Part shown: piece by piece, positions 1 to 6,274 of the stretch | Layout: every line of letters begins with the position of its first letter | Position numbering within the stretch: the first letter of the stretch is position 1 | NCBI GenBank assembly: GCA_023511325.1 | Contig: JAIMBU010000184.1 | Location: forward strand, 1-6,274 | DNA: 6,274 nt | Reading direction: 5' to 3' | DNA from: Gorillibacterium sp. | GTDB taxonomy: Bacteria > Bacillota > Bacilli > Paenibacillales > NBRC-103111 | The notes under the pieces: generated by a model | The model's input: the letters and a program-made list of their open reading frames with translations, nothing else | Database searches by the model: none | Told to the model about the DNA's origin: nothing | Position numbers and translations under genes: made by a program

Positions 1-1
1 C

Positions 2-3000
2 CTGTATGCCGATGATGGCGGTTGGACATTAGGGGCGGATGCGATAACGGAGATCAATAAGTTCAGTACGAATTGGGGCAAGTCGATCGAAATTCCACTG
101 ACAAGGACCACACCACAGAACTTGACCATTACCTTAAAGCTTGAAATCTACAATGGCAGAGCGGGAATTAAATATTCAAATGTGATTAAGAACAATTCTG
201 CTGCAAACAAAACGATCACGAATTCGGATATTATCGCACTGAATTTTCCGGATAGTGCTCATACGCTTTACTACGTGCCCAATATGACCTGGAACAGTAC
301 CTCTGGCTCCTTGGCGCCTAATGCCGGAAAAAACGCAATAACCCGATATGATGCTGGTGATGGATGGATTCTGCAGCCTGAGATGAATTGGAAAACTCAA
401 GGGGTAACGGATAACCTACCTTTTGCCAATATTAATGCCTGGAGCGGGATAAGTAATGTCAAGGTATCCACGAATCCTGACTCCATGCAGCTTGTCCTGT
501 TTCCTAATGAGCAATTTGAATATATCTCCGTAGACATGACGGTGTTCAAGGGCGACATAATTGATGGGCGAATGGCGATGGAGGAGCATTTTCGTAAAAG
601 GTTCAAATATCACAATACAACCTCGATTTTCACCACCAATGACTGGGAATGGCTGGGCAACCGCACGGAGGCTTATTATCGCAATACAGCCATACCCAAA
701 GCCGTGCAGGCTGGAATGGATATGATGATGATTGATGATTTCTGGAATACGACCAGAGACACCACGGTAGCAAGCTCGTCTTTTACAAACAATTTACCTG
801 CATTAACCGATACAATCATTGCTCAAGGCATGCGCTTTGGCATTTGGTTCAGCATGACAGGCGATAACCATAATGTCGGCAGGGATTTGGCTGATCCCGC
901 CAATATTGAATTTAAACGGAGCCAGGTGGAGGATGAGATGATTCCCAATCTCCATCTCTCTCATCAAATGATCGATTTGACCGAATTTTGGCCGAATACG
1001 GTCGCTACCTCTACTTCACATCCAAGCGACAGCGTATATCGCAAGAATGTACTTGTGCGGAATTATTTGAACGATGTCGTTTCACGCAACCCTGATTTTC
1101 TGATGAAGCTGACCAGTGAAGTGGATATCTATCCGACACAGGGTGACCGAAATGTGGGTTTGCTGCATATTGGAGATAACGGATTTGTATCCGCCAAAGG
1201 CAATGTGGATAAAAGCCTGCTGATTGGCATGAATAGTTTTGGCTATCTTCCAATGAATTCTGTCTATTACGGTGGTTTAACTACCGGTAAAATGGAAGAC
1301 TATTATTCTTATATGCTAGCAAGAGTGATTAAATTTGCTAAAGATCCAGCCAGTTGGAGTGCTGCGGGAATCAGTTCCCTGAAGAAGTTTAATGACTGGA
1401 GAAAAAGTCCGAGGATCAAAGCGTTAACTGATGAAATGACCAGACCTTTGTATGCCGGACCGAATTTCGACACCTCTGGACCTTATGCCTGGATGTACAC
1501 GCCGGAGGATAAGAGCAAGGCCCTTGTTATCACTACAGCTGCTGGGGAAGCAGCGGTAGCCACCGACCTAACGCTTAACCTCAGATGGCTGGACAGCAAT
1601 AAAACGTATCTGGTGGAAGATATCACGATGAATGACAGCGGATCAAGCTCTTATCAATATAAAGGCAGGTTTACCGGAGCACAGCTGAAGTCGCCCGGTC
1701 TGCCCGTTAATTTGACGGAGAACACCTCCAAGGGCAAAGCCTTCTGGATTCAGGAGGATAACAATGCGGACCTGCAGGTTCTCTATGCGGATGAGAATAT
1801 TAGCTCCTTCACCCAAAGCTCAGGCCCTTCAAGCATAACGGTTAATGCCACAGGGAAAGTCAGCACGACTGGCAAGGTGATTATCTTTGACAAAACGGCC
1901 AATAAAACAATCGTCAGCGATCTGGCAATCGGCTCTGGCGGTTCGGGAAGCGTAGTTATCAATTCCGGGCTGAAGCTCGAGGCGGAAAGCCTGACAACAG
2001 TCGTTTCATCAGGAGGAACCTTCACAAACGGCAATGATTCAGTAGCAAGCGGTGGAGCATTGAGCTATGCAAACGCTGCTGTTGGAGGCTGGGTTCAATA
2101 TGCGGTTAATGTTCCAAGCTCAGGAACCTACAATGTCAAGATTCAGGTTAAGAAGCACCCAGACAGAGGAATTGCCCAATTGTACATCGATGGCGTTGCT
2201 CAAGGAACTCCTATTGATCAATATTCTGCCACTCCGGGATATACAGAGGTGAATCTCGGCAATATAGCCTTTAACTCAGCGGGAGATAAGCAATTCAAAT
2301 TCCAGATTACAGGCAAGAATGCCGGAAGTGGCCAGTATACGCTGGCAAATGATTATATCCGGCTGGCTTATCAATCTCCGGGGATTATTTTGCCGCCAGC
2401 CGTACCGGAAGCCATCAAGTATGAGGCAGAGAGCAGTGCGATAACCATCTCAGCCGGAGGAACCTATTCGAATGGCAACGACTCGGGCGCAAGCAATGGC
2501 GCATTGAATTACGCCAATGCAGGCAGTGTCGGCGGTTGGGTGCAATATGCAATCAATGTAGCAAATCCGGGTACGTATAAGGTGCAGGTACAGGTCAAGA
2601 AGCATCCAGATAGAGGCAGCGCGCAATTGTATATTGACGGCGTCGCCCAAGGCTCTACGATTGATCAATATCAAAGTGCCCAGGGCTATGCGCTGGTTGA
2701 TCTCGGCAACGTGACCTTCAGCTCATCAGGGATGAAGCAATTCAAGTTTCAGGTGACAGGGAAGAATGCTGCAAGCAGCGTCTATACCCTGGCAACGGAC
2801 TATATTTCGCTTACCCAGCAGCCGCTAGTTTATGAGAATGAGAGTCTAGCTACAACGACCTCTGCTGGGGATACCTATACGAATTCGGCTGAAGCGGGTG
2901 CAAGCAACGGTATGCTAAACTACAGCGGCTTCAATGCTGTGGGCGACTGGGTCCAATATACCGTTAATGTTCCGGCTACCGGAACGTACGCGGTAAGCGC

Positions 3001-3238
3001 CAGAGTCAAGAAGCATCCCGACAGGGGGACAGCACAGCTGTACATTGACGGCACGGCGCAGGGTTATCCGGAAGATCAGCATCAAAGCGCGCAGGGCTTC
3101 GAGGTGATTGGTTTTGGTAATGTGACCTTCAGTTCAGCCGGAAACAAGCTGTTCAAGTTCCAGATCACAGGCAAGGACCCAGACAGCAATGCTTATACAC
3201 TGGCTCATGATAAGTTAATCCTTACTAGAGTCAATTGA
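2..3238 (+). CDS. Clan GH-D (alpha-galactosidase-like, GH36/GH27-related) glycoside hydrolase with three C-terminal CBMs; 5' end outside window
   Basis: The frame is open to the left edge, so the gene starts upstream; 1078 residues are visible, numbered here from base 2. Residues 1-185 resemble the beta super-sandwich that precedes GH36 barrels. A barrel follows at about 205-480. It opens with NDWEW (W215, E216), comparable to the nnWEa motif of GH36, and has IDDFW (D245, D246). D325 in MIDLTEFWP is the candidate nucleophile and D392 in HIGDNG the candidate acid/base. Their 67-residue spacing fits the family, but the usual KWDMNR and GGGR signatures are absent. A beta domain (about 482-585) contains a stretch like the GH36 C-terminal domain. 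A small beta-rich segment and a Gly/Ser linker lead to three CBM-like repeats (657-1074). No sortase motif, SLH or dockerin domain follows. Secretion is inferred from the architecture, as the signal peptide is not visible. An internal TTG at 122 is not the start. The substrate is unknown; alpha-galactosides are only the family default. Confidence 0.72.
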   Translation: MYADDGGWTLGADAITEINKFSTNWGKSIEIPLTRTTPQNLTITLKLEIYNGRAGIKYSNVIKNNSAANKTITNSDIIALNFPDSAHTLYYVPNMTWNSTSGSLAPNAGKNAITRYDAGDGWILQPEMNWKTQGVTDNLPFANINAWSGISNVKVSTNPDSMQLVLFPNEQFEYISVDMTVFKGDIIDGRMAMEEHFRKRFKYHNTTSIFTTNDWEWLGNRTEAYYRNTAIPKAVQAGMDMMMIDDFWNTTRDTTVASSSFTNNLPALTDTIIAQGMRFGIWFSMTGDNHNVGRDLADPANIEFKRSQVEDEMIPNLHLSHQMIDLTEFWPNTVATSTSHPSDSVYRKNVLVRNYLNDVVSRNPDFLMKLTSEVDIYPTQGDRNVGLLHIGDNGFVSAKGNVDKSLLIGMNSFGYLPMNSVYYGGLTTGKMEDYYSYMLARVIKFAKDPASWSAAGISSLKKFNDWRKSPRIKALTDEMTRPLYAGPNFDTSGPYAWMYTPEDKSKALVITTAAGEAAVATDLTLNLRWLDSNKTYLVEDITMNDSGSSSYQYKGRFTGAQLKSPGLPVNLTENTSKGKAFWIQEDNNADLQVLYADENISSFTQSSGPSSITVNATGKVSTTGKVIIFDKTANKTIVSDLAIGSGGSGSVVINSGLKLEAESLTTVVSSGGTFTNGNDSVASGGALSYANAAVGGWVQYAVNVPSSGTYNVKIQVKKHPDRGIAQLYIDGVAQGTPIDQYSATPGYTEVNLGNIAFNSAGDKQFKFQITGKNAGSGQYTLANDYIRLAYQSPGIILPPAVPEAIKYEAESSAITISAGGTYSNGNDSGASNGALNYANAGSVGGWVQYAINVANPGTYKVQVQVKKHPDRGSAQLYIDGVAQGSTIDQYQSAQGYALVDLGNVTFSSSGMKQFKFQVTGKNAASSVYTLATDYISLTQQPLVYENESLATTTSAGDTYTNSAEAGASNGMLNYSGFNAVGDWVQYTVNVPATGTYAVSARVKKHPDRGTAQLYIDGTAQGYPEDQHQSAQGFEVIGFGNVTFSSAGNKLFKFQITGKDPDSNAYTLAHDKLILTRVN
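1970..3223 (+). repeat. Three tandem CBM6/CBM35-like domains within the glycoside hydrolase
   Basis: Three copies of about 132 residues lie at 1970-2365, 2414-2812 and 2825-3223. Each begins with an L/I-x-YE-x-ES-type strand and has a WVQY strand followed by a V-P-x-x-GTY-like turn. Each shares the core KKHPDRGxAQLYIDG, then a DQ(Y/H)-containing loop, a (F/L)GN(V/I) strand, FKFQ(I/V)TGK and YTLAxD near its end. This layout matches the beta-sandwich CBM6/35 group common in secreted Paenibacillus polysaccharide-active enzymes. Copies 1 and 2 are joined by a short proline-containing linker; copies 2 and 3 are almost directly abutted. The third copy is the most divergent: it has YENES where the first two have a second acidic or alanine pattern (EAES), and AVGDW instead of GGW. 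Ligand specificity cannot be read from the sequence. Confidence 0.7.
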
Positions 3239-3250
3239 TTGAAAGGTCAG

Positions 3251-3284
3251 CACCATTAGTTATTTCCTTAGCTAGTGGTGTTTT
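3251..3284 (+). terminator. Intrinsic terminator after the glycoside hydrolase
   Basis: CACCATTAGT (3251-3260) pairs with GCTAGTGGTG (3271-3280), using two G-U pairs. Two further A-T pairs reduce the loop to TTTCCT. A TTTTATCTT tract follows directly. It lies 12 bases after the stop codon and separates this gene from the oxidoreductase. Confidence 0.85.
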
Positions 3285-3358
3285 ATCTTGTTATGGATGA
3301 AACAGATGATTTAATCGCCTTCATAATAGAGGACTAGCAGTAGATGAGGAGGGCTTTA

Positions 3359-4726
3359 ATGAATCACGGTGAAGTAACTTTGCCAGCGGTAACCCTACCT
3401 GTTTCCTATGATGTAGATGTTGTTATCGTCGGGGGTGGAGCTTCGGGAATTGCAGCCGCTATTAGCGCAGCCATTAATGGAGCGAGAACGCTACTGGTTG
3501 AGCAACGAGGCTTTCTGGGTGGAATGGGAACGGTATCGCTGGTTCCCGCGTTCTGTCCGTTCACGGACAAACAGAAGCCGATCATCCGCGGGGTTGGCAT
3601 CAAGCTGATGGAGCGAATGAAGCAAGCCTGCAACGCCGAATACCGCAAGGAATACGAGCATACATTGGATTGGGTACCGATCGACGCTGAGGTTTTAAAG
3701 CGGGTTTATGAGGAAGCTGCTATGGAGAATGGGGTAACGCTGTTATATCATACGTTTGTTTATGATGTTATTCTCTCCAAGGATAAGAGAACTATTGAAG
3801 GGATCATCATCGTCAACAAGACGGGGAGGTCAGTTATCCGCTGTCAGTATGTAATCGATGCCACAGGTGATGCTGATATTGCGGCGCTAGCTGGAGTAGC
3901 TTTTCAGAAGGGCGGCGAGCAGGGAGAGCTACAGCCTGGCAGCATGTGCTATCTGCTGGCGAATGTAAATCGACAACGGTTCAACCAGTTTGTCGAGGAG
4001 ACTGGGGACACGGGCCAGCTCCATAAAACCGTGGAGCGGGCCATTTCCGCAGGCGCTTTGCCAGAGGGGCGAAAGTCTATTTCCGGACTGGCATGGATTA
4101 ATGATTACCTGGTCGGCGTTAACTTTGGCCATGTATTTGGCATCGATGGAACCAAAGCAGAGGATCTAACTCGCGGTGCGATCGAAGGCCGCAAACTTGC
4201 CGAGCAGCAGGTTCAGTTCTTCCGACATTATGTACCAGGCTTTGAGCAAGCACATATGGTTGCGAGCGGAGAGCAGGTCGGGATTCGGGAGACTAGGCGC
4301 ATTCATGGGGATTATGTGCTGACAGCGGAAGATTTTATCGAGGTCCGTTCCTTCTCAGATGATATTGCGCGCAACGCTTATTACATTGATATTCATTTGG
4401 CTGACAGTAAGGCGAGCATGACCTTCAACCATTTACCGCCAGGTGAGTCGCATGGCGTCCCTTACCGGGTGCTTCTGCCTATCGGGATCAACAACCTTTG
4501 GGTGCCAGGAAGGGCAGCCTCCTGTGATCGGGCAGTTCAGGGCTCGCTTCGGGTCATGCCGAACTGCTTCGCTATGGGGCAGGCATCTGGCACGGCTGCA
4601 GCCATCGCCTTGCGCTCATCCGCTACCTCGCGGGAGGTTGATATTACACTCCTTCAACAGCGCTTGGTGGAGCAGGGCGCTTGGCTTGGTGAAGATAAGC
4701 AACTAAATCGTGGACAGACTGTCTAA
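3359..4726 (+). CDS. FAD-dependent oxidoreductase (FAD_oxidored family)
   Basis: This encodes a 455-residue, probably cytosolic flavoprotein. The N-terminal Rossmann fold has the dinucleotide motif VVIVGGGASG (G25, G27, G30) and an acidic residue at the end of the second strand (E48, in LLVEQ) that would bind the FAD ribose. It is followed by GFLGGMGT. YVIDATGDAD at 164-173 is the second FAD-contact motif. LWVPGR (380-385) and MGQASGTAAA (from 406) close the FAD site. This motif set and length match FAD_oxidored proteins (PF12831 type), whose substrates are mostly undefined. ATG 3359 is preferred because AGGAGG (3347-3352) sits six bases upstream. The in-frame ATG at 3344 lies across that ribosome binding site and has only a weak one of its own. 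A terminator separates it from the glycoside hydrolase. A possible -10 (CATAAT, 3322-3327) has a poor -35, so the promoter is unresolved. The reaction cannot be assigned. Confidence 0.88.
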   Translation: MNHGEVTLPAVTLPVSYDVDVVIVGGGASGIAAAISAAINGARTLLVEQRGFLGGMGTVSLVPAFCPFTDKQKPIIRGVGIKLMERMKQACNAEYRKEYEHTLDWVPIDAEVLKRVYEEAAMENGVTLLYHTFVYDVILSKDKRTIEGIIIVNKTGRSVIRCQYVIDATGDADIAALAGVAFQKGGEQGELQPGSMCYLLANVNRQRFNQFVEETGDTGQLHKTVERAISAGALPEGRKSISGLAWINDYLVGVNFGHVFGIDGTKAEDLTRGAIEGRKLAEQQVQFFRHYVPGFEQAHMVASGEQVGIRETRRIHGDYVLTAEDFIEVRSFSDDIARNAYYIDIHLADSKASMTFNHLPPGESHGVPYRVLLPIGINNLWVPGRAASCDRAVQGSLRVMPNCFAMGQASGTAAAIALRSSATSREVDITLLQQRLVEQGAWLGEDKQLNRGQTV

Positions 4727-4728
4727 TC

Positions 4729-4773
4729 AAAGGAGGATGCTATCCTATGATTAGTTACAAATATGCACAATAA
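4729..4773 (+). other. Strong ribosome binding site with an eight-codon ORF (possible gene remnant or leader peptide)
   Basis: AAAGGAGG (4729-4736) lies ten bases before ATG 4747, which opens the ORF MISYKYAQ and stops at TAA 4771-4773. AGGAT (4734-4738) and ATCCT (4742-4746) can form a five-pair hairpin that overlaps the ribosome binding site. The ORF sits two bases after the oxidoreductase stop and just before a terminator. It could be the scar of a lost downstream operon gene, a tiny translated peptide, or chance. Translation is not demonstrated. Confidence 0.3.
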
Positions 4774-4780
4774 AACCATC

Positions 4781-4814
4781 AGGCTATCGAGAACTTAGAT
4801 AGCCTTTTGATTTT
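4781..4814 (+). terminator. Intrinsic terminator after the oxidoreductase
   Basis: AGGCTATC (4781-4788) and GATAGCCT (4798-4805) form a perfect eight-base stem with a nine-base loop. TTTGATTTT follows. It would end the transcript of the oxidoreductase and the eight-codon ORF. Confidence 0.85.
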
Positions 4815-4876
4815 ATATGGTTCGCGAGTTGACTTTCCCCGTTTTTTTTGCCACGATTAAACAGGAGACAACAGCT

Positions 4877-5581
4877 GTGAAAGGACAAGATACCCAAATG
4901 ACCGAGCCAAGAAGTAAGCCAGAAGCTATGATCTTTGATATGGATGGGACTCTGTTTAAGACGGAGTCGATCATTCTCCCCGCATTTTACCAGGTATGCG
5001 ATGACCTGCGCCGCGAAGGAATGTATAAAGGCGATAACCCTCCAGACCATCTAATTCTGGGAGGTCTTGGCAAGTTGCTTGCAGAGATATGGCATGAAGT
5101 ATTTCCGAACGAAACTCTAGAGACACATCGCAGAGCGGATGAACTATTGCTCAAGCATCAAATCGCTTGCTTGGAGCGTGGAGAGGGCGAACTCTATCCA
5201 AATGTTGAAGCAACACTTAAGAAATTGCAGGAGCTAGGGATTCGCCTCTTTGTGGCGAGTAATGGTCTAGAGGATTATGTTAAGTTAGTCGCTCACCATA
5301 AAGGCTTAGCCGAATATTTCGAGAATCTCTACAGCGCTGGAGAATATCAGACGCAGTCCAAGGTTGAGTTGGTTCGCATGCTGCTTGAACGGTATAGCCT
5401 TAGCAATGCCTGGATGGTTGGTGATCGCTCGTCAGATGTGGAAGCAGGGAAGAAAAACGGGCTGCTCGTGGTAGGTTGCGCTTATGCAGGTTTCAGTAAG
5501 GATGGCGAGTTGGATGGATCTGATATGCGGATTGGAGAATTCCGCGAGCTTCTTAAGCTGCTACCACATTCGACATCATAA
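4877..5581 (+). CDS. HAD-superfamily hydrolase, phosphoglycolate-phosphatase-like subfamily
   Basis: This encodes a 234-residue cytosolic phosphatase-type protein with all four HAD motifs. Motif I is FDMDGTL, with nucleophile D21 and acid/base D23. Motif II is VASNG, with S128. The motif III lysine is K162, in SKVELV. Motif IV is GDRSSD, with D183 and D187 for magnesium. The roughly 90 residues between motifs I and II form a helical C1-type cap, as in phosphoglycolate phosphatase, PpaX and beta-phosphoglucomutase relatives. The substrate cannot be told from this. Start: GTG 4877 is chosen because AGGAG (4863-4867) lies nine bases upstream. ATG 4898 is a fallback with a weaker, more distant AAGGA. 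The frame stays open back to ATG 4817, but that would begin only 12 bases beyond the stem of the preceding terminator, would add a sequence containing a run of eight Ts, and has no ribosome binding site. A TTGACT at 4829-4834 has no convincing -10 partner. The gene appears to be its own unit, ended by a terminator at 5626. Confidence 0.9.
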   Translation: MKGQDTQMTEPRSKPEAMIFDMDGTLFKTESIILPAFYQVCDDLRREGMYKGDNPPDHLILGGLGKLLAEIWHEVFPNETLETHRRADELLLKHQIACLERGEGELYPNVEATLKKLQELGIRLFVASNGLEDYVKLVAHHKGLAEYFENLYSAGEYQTQSKVELVRMLLERYSLSNAWMVGDRSSDVEAGKKNGLLVVGCAYAGFSKDGELDGSDMRIGEFRELLKLLPHSTS

Positions 5582-5625
5582 ATTTATCTATACTCATCAT
5601 GTACTATCTGGCTTAAGAACTCCTT

Positions 5626-5662
5626 AGACCTTGATCGGCTTCCTGCCGTTTGAGGTCTTTTT
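5626..5662 (+). terminator. Intrinsic terminator after the HAD hydrolase
   Basis: AGACCT (5626-5631) pairs with AGGTCT (5653-5658). The stem continues through wobble pairs and an inner stem, CGGC (5636-5639) with GCCG (5645-5648), closed by a TTCCT loop. A T run follows at 5658-5662. It isolates the HAD gene from the ohr promoter. Confidence 0.82.
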
Positions 5663-5695
5663 GTTGTGAGTTTCTACTGAAAAGAATTCAATGAT

Positions 5696-5724
5696 TTGAC
5701 AAGTGGAATAAAAGTGAGTATTAT
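5696..5724 (+). promoter_or_regulatory. Sigma-A promoter of ohr
   Basis: A perfect -35, TTGACA (5696-5701), and a five-of-six -10, TATTAT (5719-5724), are separated by the ideal 17 bases. Transcription should start near 5731, giving a leader of about 60 bases before ATG 5791. Such a strong promoter suits a gene that is held off by repressors and induced by peroxide. Confidence 0.88.
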
Positions 5725-5735
5725 AAGTTTTATAA
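5721..5735 (+). promoter_or_regulatory. PerR-like (Fur-family) operator candidate
   Basis: TTATAAGTTTTATAA is a 7-1-7 inverted repeat matching the Bacillus PerR consensus TTATAATnATTATAA at all but two of the 14 fixed positions (bases 7 and 9). It overlaps the -10 and the predicted start, so a bound repressor would block polymerase. The region is AT-rich and TTATAA is self-complementary, so a chance match is possible. Confidence 0.4.
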
Positions 5736-5762
5736 AATTAAATTATGGACAATTTAATTGAC
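5733..5762 (+). promoter_or_regulatory. Two abutting OhrR-like operators
   Basis: The known OhrR box of Bacillus subtilis ohrA is TACAATTAAATTGTA, given from memory. Bases 5733-5747 match it at 12 of 15 positions. Bases 5748-5762 match its reverse complement at 12 of 15, with an unbroken ACAATTTAATTG. Across both, AATTAAATT (5736-5744) and AATTTAATT (5751-5759) form a perfect nine-base inverted repeat with a six-base spacer. The boxes lie just downstream of the predicted transcription start, where a MarR-family repressor would block ohr. No ohrR gene is visible in the window. Confidence 0.7.
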
Positions 5763-5790
5763 GACAATAAAAATGATGGAGGAAATGACA

Positions 5791-6207
5791 ATGGAGAAAT
5801 TATACACAGCAACAGTTAAGGCAACGGGTGGAAGAAACGGCAAGCTTGAATCCAGTGATCAAGTTCTCAATCTTGAAGTGAAAATGCCGAAAGAGCTTGG
5901 TGGTCCTGGCGGTGCTTATACCAATCCAGAGCAGCTTTTTGCCGCAGGGTATGCCGCCTGTTTTGATAGTGCCTTAAATCTAGTCATTCGTAGCAAAAAG
6001 TTAAAAGTAGAAGGCACAGAGGTTGTCGCACATGTCACCATCGGAAAAGATACGGATGGGGGCTTTAAGCTGGAGGTTAAGCTGGATGTAACGATTACTG
6101 GCGCCGAGCGAGAGGTTGCTGAAGAGCTGGTGGAAGCTGCTCATCAGGTTTGTCCCTATTCCAAAGCAACTAGAGGTAACATCGACGTGGAGCTTAATGT
6201 CGTGTAA
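5791..6207 (+). CDS. ohr: Organic hydroperoxide resistance protein Ohr (OsmC/Ohr family thiol peroxidase)
   Basis: This 138-residue cytosolic enzyme reduces organic hydroperoxides, including fatty-acid hydroperoxides, to alcohols. In the family it is normally recycled by lipoylated proteins. The catalytic set is complete: peroxidatic C57 in AACFDSAL, resolving C121 in VCPYSKATRGN, and the R15 and E47 that activate the thiol. The spacings R15-C57, E47-C57 and C57-C121 equal those of Xylella Ohr (R19, E51, C61, C125). The Ohr signature GGPGGAYTNPEQLFAAGYAAC is present, which separates it from OsmC proper. ATG 5791 is chosen because GGAGG (5778-5782) ends eight bases upstream. An in-frame ATG at 5785 is too close to that site, and a TTG at 5758 lies inside the operator. 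Regulation is probably by OhrR and possibly also by PerR, from the upstream boxes. It stands as a single gene behind its own promoter. Terminator sequences beyond 6207 are not recognised before the window ends. Confidence 0.97.
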   Translation: MEKLYTATVKATGGRNGKLESSDQVLNLEVKMPKELGGPGGAYTNPEQLFAAGYAACFDSALNLVIRSKKLKVEGTEVVAHVTIGKDTDGGFKLEVKLDVTITGAEREVAEELVEAAHQVCPYSKATRGNIDVELNVV

Positions 6208-6274
6208 CTATCAACTGTTGGTAAAAGCGAAGCCTAACAATAAGCATCGGACGCAAACTAGAGAAGCTTCAAGC

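Noticed and set aside
122..124. TTG as the start codon of the glycoside hydrolase
   Set aside because: The same frame is open to base 2 and encodes plausible super-sandwich sequence. There is no ribosome binding site before 122, so the gene is truncated by the window edge.
1783..2674. Minus-strand open frames opposite the glycoside hydrolase
   Set aside because: They are short, lie antisense to strongly conserved domains, and show no ribosome binding site or recognisable protein motif. The same holds for antisense frames at 176-613, 1011-1253, 3406-3648, 3929-4132 and 4784-5050.
3299..3327. Promoter for the FAD oxidoreductase (GAAACA, 17 bases, CATAAT)
   Set aside because: The -10 is fair but the -35 matches only half the consensus and there is no extended -10, so it is not strong enough to list.
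4842..4849. Run of eight Ts as a second terminator or a slippage site
   Set aside because: No stable hairpin precedes it. With the HAD start at 4877 it lies in untranslated leader, so frameshifting has no meaning there.
5758..5790. N-terminal extension of Ohr from TTG 5758
   Set aside because: It lies inside the second OhrR-like box and the extra residues are not part of the Ohr fold. ATG 5791 has a well-spaced GGAGG and gives the usual family length.
6208..6274. Possible terminator or new gene after ohr
   Set aside because: No convincing stem with a T run is complete before the window ends, and no ribosome binding site with a start is visible.

Overview
All supported genes lie on the plus strand. 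The window looks like the chromosome of a low-to-mid GC Firmicute, most likely Paenibacillus or a close relative. The reasons are strong AGGAGG-type ribosome binding sites, TTG/GTG among possible starts, Bacillus-like sigma-A signals, an Ohr protein of Bacillales type, and a large multi-domain glycoside hydrolase with CBM repeats typical of secreted Paenibacillus enzymes. The genus is inferred from these traits; no database was searched.

Layout. (1) 2-3238 is the 3' part of a gene that began before the window. It encodes a clan GH-D (alpha-galactosidase-like) glycoside hydrolase followed by three tandem carbohydrate-binding modules, and it ends at a good intrinsic terminator (3251-3284). (2) 3359-4726 encodes an FAD-dependent oxidoreductase of the FAD_oxidored type. 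It is followed by a full Shine-Dalgarno sequence that serves only an eight-codon ORF, then a second terminator (4781-4814). (3) 4877-5581 encodes a HAD-superfamily phosphatase with its own terminator (5626-5662). (4) 5791-6207 encodes Ohr, the thiol peroxidase for organic hydroperoxides. It sits behind a near-consensus sigma-A promoter whose -10 and start region carry a PerR-like box and two abutting OhrR-like boxes. The last 67 bases (6208-6274) show nothing I can support.

How the genes relate. The terminators separate the genes into four transcription units, so this is not one operon. The glycoside hydrolase and the oxidoreductase may share a carbohydrate-related role, but this rests only on adjacency. 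The HAD phosphatase and Ohr look like ordinary housekeeping and stress genes. The most informative part of the window is the compact ohr control region. I see no CRISPR, mobile element, RNA gene or obvious novel defence system.
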